Source: an uncultured Wenzhouxiangella sp. (lineage in GTDB: Bacteria > Pseudomonadota > Gammaproteobacteria > Xanthomonadales > Wenzhouxiangellaceae). From it: a stretch of DNA of 39,862 nt. How positions within the stretch are numbered: the first letter of the stretch is position 1; each line of letters starts with the position of its first letter. Shown in pieces: positions 10,546 to 19,297 of this stretch. The position numbers and the translations under genes are program-made. The notes under the pieces are model-generated. The model saw nothing but the letters and a program-made list of their open reading frames with translations, was not told the origin of the DNA and made no database searches. The stretch covers positions 1 through 39,862 of the forward strand of contig CAJXNL010000019.1 of NCBI GenBank assembly GCA_913057195.1, read 5' to 3'.

Positions 10546-13500
10546 ATGAAAAGAAAACAACCCGACCATCCACCAATACTGGCTGTGGCCATCTCATTGG
10601 CGTTGAGCGGCATGCTCATTGGATCGACGAATGCTGTCGCGTCAGAAAGCACTGAAAGTGGTCTGTCGTCAAAGTCACTGCTGCGCACCACATCGACCGT
10701 TGCAGTCGAGCGCTCTCAGCAAGACAGCACGGCTGAACAAGACACAGAAGACAATCCGCAAGACACTGAGGTGGGGGATGTCGAACGTATGATCGTGACC
10801 GGTTCGCGGATCAAGCGAGCTGGATATGACACGCTGCAGCCTGCCGTGAGCTTGGGTTCGGAATTTATAGAGGATCGGGGATTTGCCAACGTGGCAGATG
10901 CTCTTAACGAAACACCCGCTTTTGGCATTGGCGTCGGTAATACAGGCCGTCAAGGTGGCCAAAGCGTTGGACAAAATTTCGTCAACACTTTCGGGCTCGG
11001 CACACAGCGCACCTTGGTGCTGATCAATGGCCGCCGCTCGGTGAGCCAGAACACACCCGGCCTAGGCAGTGGGGCCAGCTCGGGCCAGCAGGTGGATTTG
11101 AACATCATTCCCACTGCAATGATTGAGCGGGTTGAGACCGTGTTTGTCGGGGGGGCGCCGATTTATGGCACCGACGCCATTGCAGGCACCGTAAACCTCA
11201 TCATGAAGGAGGATTTCGAGGGCTTATCTACTGACTTTCAGTATGGGACCGATGAGGCAGGTGATTCGCAAAACGGTCGCTTCAGCGGCCTGTGGGGTGC
11301 GAACACGGCGGATAATCGAGGCAACGTGACCTTGGCTGCTGAGTTTTCAACCGTGGGCGGATTCGACGCTGAAGACAGCGCAGTCCTTCGCCGCAACACT
11401 GCATTTTGTGAAAACCCAGAGGCCGGTATCGGCGCCAATGGTCTTCCCATCGTCAATGCCAATGACGGAATTCCGGATGTTGTCTTGTGCGATGACGCAG
11501 TGAATGTGTGGCAGGTGCCCAATTCAGGGATGCCGCTGCTGCCGGGCGCTTTCGTCGCTTTTGGCAATGGCAATGGTGCTTTGCGGGATGCCCAGGGCAA
11601 TCCCTTGGTCTTCGATGCCAGTGGCAATCTCGTGACTTGGGAAGAGGCCAATCTTGGCACGCCGCGCGGAATATTTTTCTCGCGAGGGGGTGATGGCTTC
11701 AACAATCCGCTCGTTTTCCCATTGGTCAAGGCAGAAACGCCGATAGCGCCGCTCGATCGCTGGAATTTTATGGGGAATGCGCGCTACGACATCACCGATA
11801 ACACACGGCTCTTCGTTGAGGGGCTTTATGCGCGGTCGGAGTCCACGGATCGTGCCAATCAGCCGCCTTGGAGCTCTAACGTGTTTGCACCAGGCGCGGG
11901 CGGTGCTATCCAGGTGAACATTGACGAAAACCCGTTTGTGACCGAAGAATTGCGGTCTACGCTTGAACTTAACGGGGCTTACGATCCCACCCTTGAGGAA
12001 GATCAGTTTTTTCAGCTGACGCGTTCAAATTACGACATCGTGGAAGGCGCGCCCAACTTCAGAGATCAGGATGTTTTTCGCTTTGTTGTCGGGCTCGAGG
12101 GCGGTTTTGATCTTTTGGGGCGTGATTGGAGCTGGAACACGGCTTTCAATTATGGCGAAACCAACGCGACTTCTCGTCAAACGGATATCAATGGACCGCG
12201 TTATGCGCTTGCGCTTGATGCAGTGACCGATCCAGCAACGGGTGATATCGTGTGTCGATCACAGATTGAGCCGGCCTCAACGCCGTTCGATGGGGTGTTT
12301 TTGCCACCAGAAAATTCTGACATCGACAATTGTATTCCCTTCAACCCATTTGGTCTTCAGCAGATCACTGATGAGCAACGGGCATATTTGATCCAGCAGA
12401 ACTTCCAGAGCACAGAAATCCGGCAAATCACTTATGAGGGCAACCTGGCTGGAGAGGTGTTTGATTTGCCCGCGGGCCCAATCTCGTTGGCAGGCGGCTT
12501 CACGCACCGTCGCGAAAGTGGGCGCTTTGATGTTGACCGTGCAACCAATATCGGCATCGATCCTGTCACACCGGTGCCTAACATCTCTGGCCGATTCAAC
12601 ACCACAGAGGTCTACGGCGAGACGGTAATTCCCATCGTTGAAAACGGCGTTGGCCCAGGATTTGACGTGCCGTTTTTGGCATCTTTCCAGCTCGAGTCAG
12701 CTTTTCGATTTGTTGATAACTCACGTGCCGGCGAAGATGTGACCTGGACTGCGGGTGGGCGCCTCCGGCCAAACCTTCCTTGGTTGGAAGATGGCCTGAC
12801 AATTCGCGGGAACTTTACCAAGTCAATTCGAGCACCATCCATCCAGGAGCTCTTCTTGCCGCGTTCGCAGATTCAGACGTTTGCCGCAGACCCGTGCGAT
12901 CCGGAATTCATTGTCAGCGGTCCAGATCCAGCCCTCCGTCAGGCCAACTGTCAGGCTGAGGTGCAGGCGCTGATTGCTCAGGGTGTTCTTGAAGAAGGGT
13001 TTAATCTCGCCGAGTTCGAATCTTTGATCGATAATCGAACGGATACGGGTTTTACAGGCGGCAACCCGGGGCTTGAAAACGAAGTGGCGGATTCTTGGAC
13101 CGTGGGTGCCGTGGTGGCACCACCATCAGTGCCCGGGCTCAGCCTTTCGGTGGATTGGGTGAATATCGCTTTGCAGGATGAAATTGTCACCCTTTCAGCC
13201 ACCCAGGTTCTCAATGCCTGTTTTGACAGCCAGAGCTATCCTGAAGCCGAGGCCTGTAATCGCTTTGAGCGAGATTCTGGATTTCAAATCCGCAATCCAG
13301 AAACTGGGTTTTTGAATGCGGCACGGCGCGATTTTGAAGGCTTAGTTGCCAACTTTAACTATGACTTTGAGGCTGCCGGGTTGCTCAGCAACCTCCCCGG
13401 CAATTTTCAGATCTTTGGCAATGTCTTTCACAATGCTCGAGTCGAGCGCGAAGTGAGCCGCGGTGATCTCGAGGTTCTTACGGGTGAGCGTGGCTTTGAG

Positions 13501-13839
13501 CGTCTGCGTTATCAACTGAATGTGCGTTATGACCAAGAGCGATTCGGCTTTCTTTGGCAAATGCGTCATATCGGGTCATTCAAAGTTGACAAGCAGGCAG
13601 CCCCCGAACGATTTGCGCCTGGCGAGGGCACGGGACCATCGGTCCAGTTCCATAACTTGACCTTTGATTATCAGTTCACGGAGGCCATCAAGCTACAGGC
13701 CGTTGTCAACAATGTCTTTGATAAAGTCGATGGTCGAGTGCGAGCAGGCGCTGCACTGACTGGATCAGGCAGTGATCCATTTCAGCCGTTGGATGTGCTC
13801 GGACGGCGTTTCCGGTTCTCGGCAAGCGTCGATTTTTGA
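10546..13839 (+). CDS. TonB-dependent outer-membrane receptor (first)
   Basis: About 1,097 residues. A signal peptide (ILAVAISLALSGMLIGSTNAVA) is followed by a long polar linker rich in Gln, Asp and Glu. The plug domain begins at MIVTGSRIKRAGYDTLQPA. Plug blocks TLVLINGRRSVSQ and IERVETVFVGGAPIYGTDAIAGTVN are typical of large receptors in Lysobacterales and sphingomonads that import peptides or carbohydrates. The barrel ends RFRFSASVDF with the C-terminal Phe expected for outer-membrane insertion. Three surface segments carry paired cysteines (e.g. FCENPEAG and VVLCDD). The start is at 10546, with AGGA 8 bases upstream; the frame is open back to 10519. Ligand unknown; the divergent amidase hints at an amide or peptide. 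A strong terminator follows. Confidence 0.92.
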   Translation: MKRKQPDHPPILAVAISLALSGMLIGSTNAVASESTESGLSSKSLLRTTSTVAVERSQQDSTAEQDTEDNPQDTEVGDVERMIVTGSRIKRAGYDTLQPAVSLGSEFIEDRGFANVADALNETPAFGIGVGNTGRQGGQSVGQNFVNTFGLGTQRTLVLINGRRSVSQNTPGLGSGASSGQQVDLNIIPTAMIERVETVFVGGAPIYGTDAIAGTVNLIMKEDFEGLSTDFQYGTDEAGDSQNGRFSGLWGANTADNRGNVTLAAEFSTVGGFDAEDSAVLRRNTAFCENPEAGIGANGLPIVNANDGIPDVVLCDDAVNVWQVPNSGMPLLPGAFVAFGNGNGALRDAQGNPLVFDASGNLVTWEEANLGTPRGIFFSRGGDGFNNPLVFPLVKAETPIAPLDRWNFMGNARYDITDNTRLFVEGLYARSESTDRANQPPWSSNVFAPGAGGAIQVNIDENPFVTEELRSTLELNGAYDPTLEEDQFFQLTRSNYDIVEGAPNFRDQDVFRFVVGLEGGFDLLGRDWSWNTAFNYGETNATSRQTDINGPRYALALDAVTDPATGDIVCRSQIEPASTPFDGVFLPPENSDIDNCIPFNPFGLQQITDEQRAYLIQQNFQSTEIRQITYEGNLAGEVFDLPAGPISLAGGFTHRRESGRFDVDRATNIGIDPVTPVPNISGRFNTTEVYGETVIPIVENGVGPGFDVPFLASFQLESAFRFVDNSRAGEDVTWTAGGRLRPNLPWLEDGLTIRGNFTKSIRAPSIQELFLPRSQIQTFAADPCDPEFIVSGPDPALRQANCQAEVQALIAQGVLEEGFNLAEFESLIDNRTDTGFTGGNPGLENEVADSWTVGAVVAPPSVPGLSLSVDWVNIALQDEIVTLSATQVLNACFDSQSYPEAEACNRFERDSGFQIRNPETGFLNAARRDFEGLVANFNYDFEAAGLLSNLPGNFQIFGNVFHNARVEREVSRGDLEVLTGERGFERLRYQLNVRYDQERFGFLWQMRHIGSFKVDKQAAPERFAPGEGTGPSVQFHNLTFDYQFTEAIKLQAVVNNVFDKVDGRVRAGAALTGSGSDPFQPLDVLGRRFRFSASVDF

Positions 13840-13868
13840 TCGTCATCTCTTACAAAGCTCAGACATAG

Positions 13869-13896
13869 AACCGGGGGCCTGAGGTCCCCGGTTTTT
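13869..13896 (+). terminator. Rho-independent terminator of the first TonB receptor gene
   Basis: CCGGGG (13871-13876) pairs with CCCCGG (13886-13891), with further inner CC/GG pairing around a TGA loop, followed by five Ts (13892-13896). It lies about 30 bases after the stop codon. Confidence 0.92.
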
Positions 13897-13930
13897 CGTC
13901 ACATTTTACGTGTTGACCACAGTCTCGTAG

Positions 13931-14032
13931 CGCGTTGACAGCCAGGCAGCTGGTTCAGGTGAAAAGTCTGTCAAAGCGTTTGTTAACGAGCAGGTGAAAG
14001 TGATGGAATTGGATCGGTTCGATCTGAACTAG
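13931..14032 (+). pseudogene. Decayed katG 3'-end fragment
   Basis: In the KatG frame this reads RVD, then [24 protein letters not shown] and a TAG stop, against the intact KatG end [24 protein letters not shown]. The last 24 codons (13958-14032) align without gaps, with a 35-base identical core at 13994-14028. Upstream, RVD in the same frame may match KatG RVDLVFGS with the piece between deleted; that part is weaker. There is no start codon or ribosome site, so this is a remnant and not a gene. The katG-like terminator follows it. It marks either a former second katG copy or a duplication formed when the amidase/receptor block entered. Confidence 0.85.
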
Positions 14033-14093
14033 AAAAGCCCAATCTTATCAGTCACTTAGTGTCAAAAAAAGCCCCGTTGATCAGGGCTTTTTT
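13958..14093 (+). repeat. Direct repeat copy 2: katG 3' end plus terminator
   Basis: Counterpart of 8394-8528 in the same orientation. The TAGAAAAG after the stop, the TATCAGTCACTT segment (14046-14057) and the AAAAAGCCCCGTT terminator arm are all shared, so homology runs past the coding part into the 3' untranslated region. Confidence 0.85.
14064..14093 (+). terminator. Terminator copy after the katG remnant
   Basis: Seven As, then GCCC (14071-14074) pairing with GGGC (14084-14087), then six Ts (14088-14093). The stem is weaker than the katG original because GTTAATCGGGG became GTTGATCAGGG. Confidence 0.7.
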
Positions 14094-14207
14094 GTGTCTG
14101 GCATCGCGTGGTTTGATGCCTGTCGGGGGGCGCGGATGAAAGTGTTGTTTAGATCATGTTAAGATGATCGGTGAACTCAAAACGAAAGGTTAGGCTATTT
14201 TCCAAAC

Positions 14208-14504
14208 GGCTTGATAAAAGCCATTGAAGAAAACAAGTGAACTCGTGGACGGAGAGGTGTCACCGATCCGTACATCGGTAGAGTTTGATGCTAGAAACCA
14301 CGGGATAAGTGGTGACTCAAAGCCTCATAACAATTCAATATAAACGGCTTTTGAGCAATTAGACGCACAGCGTCTGCATATGAACCCAAAATCAGAGTCT
14401 GCACCTTAAACGGTGCCGGTGGTCTCCGACCACAGAACCCAAAGGCTTTGATGCTTTATCGATGCTTTTAGCATCACCAACGAAAATACAATTGCTTTTT
14501 GGTG
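14208..14504 (+). ncRNA. Candidate structured RNA or leader upstream of the second TonB receptor
   Basis: No gene lies between 14033 and 14684. Nine stem-loops are packed in about 300 bases: GGCTT 14208/AAGCC 14218; ACCGAT 14262/ATCGGT 14274; ACCAC 14297/GTGGT 14309; CTCAAAGCC 14316/GGCTTTTGAG 14346 (one bulge); AGACGC 14361/GCGTCT 14370; GCACC 14401/GGTGC 14412; GTGGTC 14419/GACCAC 14428; GATGC 14461/GCATC 14471; CACCAA 14475/TTGGTG 14499. GTCACC (14259-14264) can instead pair with GGTGAC (14311-14316), which would compete with the second and third stems, as in a switch. I recognise no known riboswitch or RNA family. Strand and promoter are unproven; + is chosen because the receptor gene lies downstream. 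It could be a leader, a small RNA, or DNA-level structure. Confidence 0.4.
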
Positions 14505-14640
14505 AAGTGATTCGTCAGTGACGTGGCTCCGTGGGCGTTTGTGCGTCCGCTCGATTCGTTATCGCCTGTTGATTGGCATCGACGGCCGGAATCTGTTCGG
14601 GAGCGCTTGTTTCTTGAAAAAGCCGATCTTGAGCTTTGCT

Positions 14641-14657
14641 TTCAATTTTTAATTGAA
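14641..14657 (+). repeat. AT-rich inverted repeat before the second TonB receptor
   Basis: TTCAATT (14641-14647), TTT, AATTGAA (14651-14657): a perfect 7-bp dyad directly followed by the palindrome GAATATTC (14655-14662), 16 bases before the ribosome site. It could be an operator or a weak hairpin near the ribosome site. Confidence 0.5.
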
Positions 14658-14684
14658 TATTCATTTAAACCAAAAGGACCAATA

Positions 14685-17171
14685 ATGAGACGAAATCGAT
14701 TATCCGAGGCCATTGGCTGGGTGCTCGCTGCAGGCGCAGTCACCACAGTTCAGGCGCAAGATACCGAGTCCCAGAATGAGTCAGAAAACAGTCGTGAAGT
14801 GGATCGGATGGTGGTGACCGCCACCCGGACCGAAGCCACTGACATGCAGTCGACGGCCGTGGCCGTTCAAGCGATGGATGGGGAAACACTCGATGACATG
14901 GGTGTGGACAACTTTGATGACTTGCAGTCATCAATGCCGGGGATCACGGCGGCCAGCCGCGGTCCCGGTCAGCAAACCATCTTCATTCGAGGGATGTCTG
15001 TCCAGCCCATTTCTGTGCTGCTCTCAGGCGCGCAGGGCACACAGCCCAACGTGGCGCTCTATCTGGATGAGCAGCCCGCAACGGCGCCGGGTCGGAACAT
15101 GGACATCTATGTGACCGATCTGGAGCGGATTGAGGTCCTGCCGGGGCCACAAGGCACGCTGTTTGGCGCAAGCTCGCAAGCGGGCACCATCCGCTACATC
15201 ACCAACAAACCTGAGTTGGGAACCTACGAGGCCGGCTTCACCGCCAGCACCGGGTTCATCAAAGGCGGTGACATGGATGCCAGCGGTGAGGGTTATTTCA
15301 ACCTGCCGGTGGGCGACAACACCGCGATGCGGTTGGCCTACTACAGCGTGCAGCTGGGGGGCTACATCGACAACACATTCGGCGAATTCACCCTCGACCC
15401 AAGCATCAATGCCGACTCGGCCGTTGATCTGGGGCCTGATGCGACTTATGAGTCGACCGATAACCTCGCGCTGGTTGAGGAAGACTTCAACGACGCGTTT
15501 TACAAAGGCGTTCGCTTGGGGCTTTATCACGAGATCAACAACGACTGGAATGTGCTGATCCAAAACACCTACCAGCAGTTGGGCTCGGATGGGGTGTTTG
15601 ACTATGACCCCGATGTCGGTGATTTGGAAGTGAACCGCTACTTCCCTGACAAGCTGCGCGATGACTTCAATCAGCTGTCGTGGACCATCAACGGCCGTGC
15701 CGGCATGTTGGACTTGGTTTACACCGGTGCCTATTTGGATCGCCAGGTGGACCAGTCGGTGGACTACACCGGGTACAACAACTCAGGCGGATTCATCGCG
15801 TACTACACCTGTACCTATGACAACCCCAACTATGTCACCAACTACAACATTGATCCGGCGTTTGTCACTGAATCTCGGGCGTGCTTAGACCCCACCAAGG
15901 GTGCAATCATTGATCAAAAGCATGAGCGATTCACCAACGAACTTCGGTTCTCGACACCGGCGGATAACCGCTGGCGCGTGGTGGGCGGCGTGTTTATGGA
16001 CGATTACACCATTGAGACGCAAGATGACTTTGCCTACTTGGCAACGCCTGATCTTGGTTTTGCGCCCAATGCGCCGATTTCGTTCTCTCAAAACATCAAC
16101 CCCGACACGCGGCCTGCGGGCATTGCCTTTTTCAACGACATCACCCGTGAAGAAGAGCAGTTGGCCTTTTTCGGTGAGTTCAGCTTTGATCTGATCCCCA
16201 ACACATTGAAGGCCACAGTCGGTGCGCGGCGCTATGACATTGAGTCCTCATTTGTGGGTTCATCGAACTTCGCCGATGGCATTTTCCAAGGCTCAGTCAA
16301 CACCGACCGCGGCCGCGACTACGAGAGTTCAGGTGGTCACAGCCCGGATCCGTTGGAGCAGGATGACACCATTACTCGGTTCAACCTGTCTTGGACGCCC
16401 AACGACAATGCGTTGTTCTTTGCAACCTACTCAGAAGGGTTTAGACCAGGTGGTTTCAACCGCGGCGGCGGGATTCCATCAGCCAACCCAGAGTTCCCAA
16501 CCGTTCAAGTGACTTACGACACCGATGATGTCACCAACTATGAATTCGGTTGGAAAACCTCATTGCTGGACAACACCCTTCGGTTCAACGGAAGCGCTTA
16601 CTGGATTAAGTGGGACAACATGCAGGTCTCGCGTTTTGATCCAGCCAACGTGTCAATCCTGACCTTTATCGAGAACTCAGCCGATTCTGAGATCTTCGGT
16701 ATCGAAGGTGATTTTGTGTGGCGCGCCACTCAAAACTTCACCCTGTTTGGGGCGTTTTCATACAACGACACCGAGCTGAAGTCGGTTCAGGCACGCGTTA
16801 TCGAGTTGGCGCCTGTGGGCTCCAGCTTGCCGCTGGTGCCTGAGTATCAGGCTTACTTGCGTGCGCGGTATGAGACGACCGTTGGATGGGACTTTGCTGA
16901 CACGGCGTTTGTCCAAGCTTCGGGGTCGTTTGCCTCGCATGCCTTCAGCTCACTGGTGGCTGATGTCCGCGAGCGTCAAGCGGGTTACTCGATCTTCAAC
17001 GCGTCGGCAGGGATTGCCAAAAATGACTGGTCAGCTGAGGTGTTTGTCGACAATGTGTTCGATAAGCGGGCTGAACTGTTCATTAATGAGCAAGACGATA
17101 TTCCTCGCATCACCACCAACCGTCCGCTGACGGCCGGTGTGAAATTCAATTACCAGTTCACTGGTTTTTGA
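14685..17171 (+). CDS. TonB-dependent outer-membrane receptor (second)
   Basis: 828 residues. A signal peptide (SEAIGWVLAAGAVTTVQAQ) and a short acidic linker with DRMVVTATRTEA (TonB-box-like region) lead to the plug: GVDNFDDLQSSMPGITAA, TIFIRGMSVQP, LERIEVLPGPQGTLFGASSQAG. The barrel carries the usual late strands (FATYSEGFRPGGFNRGGG, TNYEFGWKTSLLDNT) and ends VKFNYQFTGF with the terminal Phe. This architecture is common among receptors of unknown ligand in sphingomonads and marine gammaproteobacteria. The start at 14685 has AAGGA (14674-14678) 6 bases upstream; the frame is open back to 14523, but that part covers a non-coding leader. A structured region precedes the gene and a TPR-sulfotransferase follows after a terminator. 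Confidence 0.93.
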   Translation: MRRNRLSEAIGWVLAAGAVTTVQAQDTESQNESENSREVDRMVVTATRTEATDMQSTAVAVQAMDGETLDDMGVDNFDDLQSSMPGITAASRGPGQQTIFIRGMSVQPISVLLSGAQGTQPNVALYLDEQPATAPGRNMDIYVTDLERIEVLPGPQGTLFGASSQAGTIRYITNKPELGTYEAGFTASTGFIKGGDMDASGEGYFNLPVGDNTAMRLAYYSVQLGGYIDNTFGEFTLDPSINADSAVDLGPDATYESTDNLALVEEDFNDAFYKGVRLGLYHEINNDWNVLIQNTYQQLGSDGVFDYDPDVGDLEVNRYFPDKLRDDFNQLSWTINGRAGMLDLVYTGAYLDRQVDQSVDYTGYNNSGGFIAYYTCTYDNPNYVTNYNIDPAFVTESRACLDPTKGAIIDQKHERFTNELRFSTPADNRWRVVGGVFMDDYTIETQDDFAYLATPDLGFAPNAPISFSQNINPDTRPAGIAFFNDITREEEQLAFFGEFSFDLIPNTLKATVGARRYDIESSFVGSSNFADGIFQGSVNTDRGRDYESSGGHSPDPLEQDDTITRFNLSWTPNDNALFFATYSEGFRPGGFNRGGGIPSANPEFPTVQVTYDTDDVTNYEFGWKTSLLDNTLRFNGSAYWIKWDNMQVSRFDPANVSILTFIENSADSEIFGIEGDFVWRATQNFTLFGAFSYNDTELKSVQARVIELAPVGSSLPLVPEYQAYLRARYETTVGWDFADTAFVQASGSFASHAFSSLVADVRERQAGYSIFNASAGIAKNDWSAEVFVDNVFDKRAELFINEQDDIPRITTNRPLTAGVKFNYQFTGF

Positions 17172-17182
17172 TTGAGGGTTAA

Positions 17183-17215
17183 TCGATCAGGCTACAATTC
17201 TTGTGGCCTGATCGA
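17183..17215. repeat. Perfect 10-bp inverted repeat after the second receptor gene
   Basis: TCGATCAGGC (17183-17192) and GCCTGATCGA (17206-17215) with a 13-base spacer, 20 bases before the terminator. It could be an mRNA 3'-end hairpin protecting the receptor transcript, or a protein-binding dyad. Confidence 0.7.
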
Positions 17216-17235
17216 CTGCTTATGCTTATGCTTTT

Positions 17236-17268
17236 GGCAGGGCGCCGATCGGTGCCCTGCCATTTTTT
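17236..17268 (+). terminator. Rho-independent terminator of the second TonB receptor gene
   Basis: GGCAGGGC-GCC (17236-17246) pairs with GGT-GCCCTGCC (17251-17261) around GATC, followed after one A by six Ts (17263-17268). It ends 15 bases before the sulfotransferase start, so that gene depends on readthrough or its own promoter. Confidence 0.93.
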
Positions 17269-17283
17269 ATTGTGAAAGAGGTC

Positions 17284-19272
17284 ATGTCGAAAGCATCCCA
17301 CGGTTCATTTGATGACACGCTGGCGCAGGCCGAACAGCACCTTCGCCACCAGCAGCTTTTCCAGGCGGAGGCCTTGCTCGATGAGTGCCTCACCTTGAAG
17401 CCCAAGCATCACCAAGCCTTGTTTTTCAAGGCGGTCTGTCGCCGCGCCGATGGCGATCATGCAACAGCCATGGCACATCTTCGGGCAGCGTTGGAAGGCA
17501 AGCCCGATTACGGGCGTGCGTGGCAAGAGATTGCCCACAATCATCGCGACCAAGGGGAACACGCCCCTGCCATTGAAGCGTATCGTCGCGCTTGTGAGCT
17601 CAACCCAGGTTTGCTCGCCAGCTGGCGTGAATTGGCTCGGCTGCTGACTGAGGCAGGCCGCACTCAAGAGGCCGCCAACGCTCAGGCCAATCACGACCGT
17701 TTAGCAAAACTGCCTCGAGTATTGCAGTCGGTCACCTCCATGATGCATGAGGGCAAGCTTTTAAAAGCCGAGCAGGCGTGTCGGCAGCACTTAAAAGCCC
17801 ATCCCAAAGACACTGAAGGCATGCGTTTGTTGGCCGCCATTGGCGCAGAGCTCAACGTGTTGGATGATGCGGAATTCCTGCTGGAGAGTGCGCTTGAGTT
17901 TGAGCCGAAGTTTGATTTGGCGCGGTTGGACTATGTCAAGATTTTGCACAAGCGCCAAAAGTTTCAAAAAGCCTTCGACCAAGCCCAAGAGCTTCGCCGT
18001 CGAATGCCCAACAACTTGGCCTCAGAAATGATCTACGCCAACGAATGTGCAGCGATTGGTCGATATGAAGAGGCCCTGACGGTGCTGGCGCCGCTGGTCG
18101 ATGTCAGCCCCTATCCTGAAAACGTTCACATGCAGCGCGGGCACGCTTTTAAAACCATTGGCGATCAGCGCCAAGCCATCGATGCTTACCGCTCAGCCGC
18201 GGCCCATCGGCCAGAGTTTGGTGATGCGTGGTGGTCTCTGGCCAACCTCAAGACCTATCGCTTCAGTGACGATGATTTAGACCGCATGCGCCAGGCCTTA
18301 ACCTCCGAGCGGGCCTCGGTTATTGATCAATACCATCTTCATTTCGCGCTGGGCAAGGCGTTGGAAGATCGTGAGGAGTTTGCGCAGGCGTTCGATCACT
18401 ACGCCCAAGGCAACGCTTTGAAAAAAGCCCAGGTGCGCTACAGCGCCGATCGCATGCACGCTGACTTCGAGCGCCAAAAAGCCTTTTTCACACCACAGCG
18501 GGTGGCGTCATTCAAAGGCGCAGGCGACCCCGCCCCAGATCCCATTTTCATCGTCGGTCTGCCGCGTGCAGGCTCGACGCTGATCGAGCAGATTCTGGCG
18601 TCTCACAGCCAAATTGATGGCACTTTAGAGCTTCCCAACATCTTGGCCATGGTGCATCGATTAAACGGTCGCCAGCTGGTCAATGACACCCCTCGCTACC
18701 CTCAGGTGCTCGCAGACCACAGCGCCGATGAGCTTCGGGCGTTGGGCGCCAAGTACATTGAAGACACGCGCATTCATCGCCAAGGTGCGCCGCTGTTTAC
18801 CGATAAGATGCCCAACAACTTTCGCCACATTGGTTTGATCAAGACGATTTTGCCCAATGCACGGATCATCGATGCGCGCCGCCACCCCATGGCCTGCTGT
18901 TTTAGCGGGTTCAAGCAGTTGTTTGCCGAAGGCCAAGAGTTTTCATATGGCTTGGAGGACATCGGGCGGTATTGGACAGACTATGCCGATTTGATGGACC
19001 ACTGGCACACGGTGTATCCGGGCGAGATTTTGCAGATGGACTATGAGGCGGTGGTCGATGATTTAGACGGCCAGGTCAAACGTTTGTTGACATTCTTGGG
19101 CCTGGCGTTTGAGCCCCAGTGCGTTGAGTTCCACCAGACCCGGCGATCGGTGCGAACCGCCAGCGCAGAGCAGGTCCGACAGCCCATCTACAAAGCCGGT
19201 GTGGCGCAGTGGCGGCATTTCGAGCCGTGGCTGGGCCCATTAAAAGCCGCGTTGGGTGCGCATGCCGAATAA
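17284..19272 (+). CDS. TPR-repeat sulfotransferase family protein
   Basis: About 662 residues. Roughly the first 400 are tetratricopeptide repeats (e.g. ALEGKPDYGRAWQEIAHNHR, AIEAYRRACELNPG, AIDAYRSAAAHRPEFGDAW). The C-terminal 250 form a PAPS-dependent sulfotransferase: 5'-phosphosulfate loop IFIVGLPRAGSTLIEQIL near residue 420, then DKMPNNFRHIGLI and ARIIDARRHPMACCFSGFKQ, containing the usual 3'-phosphate-contacting Arg and Ser. Such fusions are often found next to TonB-dependent receptors; the acceptor is unknown (protein tyrosine or carbohydrate are options). ATG 17284 has GAGG only 2 bases upstream, and an in-frame GTG at 17272 has none, so the start is uncertain by 4 codons. Confidence 0.88.
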   Translation: MSKASHGSFDDTLAQAEQHLRHQQLFQAEALLDECLTLKPKHHQALFFKAVCRRADGDHATAMAHLRAALEGKPDYGRAWQEIAHNHRDQGEHAPAIEAYRRACELNPGLLASWRELARLLTEAGRTQEAANAQANHDRLAKLPRVLQSVTSMMHEGKLLKAEQACRQHLKAHPKDTEGMRLLAAIGAELNVLDDAEFLLESALEFEPKFDLARLDYVKILHKRQKFQKAFDQAQELRRRMPNNLASEMIYANECAAIGRYEEALTVLAPLVDVSPYPENVHMQRGHAFKTIGDQRQAIDAYRSAAAHRPEFGDAWWSLANLKTYRFSDDDLDRMRQALTSERASVIDQYHLHFALGKALEDREEFAQAFDHYAQGNALKKAQVRYSADRMHADFERQKAFFTPQRVASFKGAGDPAPDPIFIVGLPRAGSTLIEQILASHSQIDGTLELPNILAMVHRLNGRQLVNDTPRYPQVLADHSADELRALGAKYIEDTRIHRQGAPLFTDKMPNNFRHIGLIKTILPNARIIDARRHPMACCFSGFKQLFAEGQEFSYGLEDIGRYWTDYADLMDHWHTVYPGEILQMDYEAVVDDLDGQVKRLLTFLGLAFEPQCVEFHQTRRSVRTASAEQVRQPIYKAGVAQWRHFEPWLGPLKAALGAHAE

Positions 19273-19297
19273 CTTGTCTCGAGAGATTTAAAAAAAG

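Noticed and set aside
14250-14280. GGAGAGG...CACCGA resembles the start of a glycine riboswitch
   Set aside because: The rest of the aptamer core (AAACTCTCAGG-type segment, second aptamer) is absent and the local hairpin ACCGAT/ATCGGT is not part of that fold.
14523-14684. Longer N-terminus for the second TonB receptor
   Set aside because: The extension is not signal-peptide-like, and the ATG at 14685 has a good ribosome site and a clean signal peptide.
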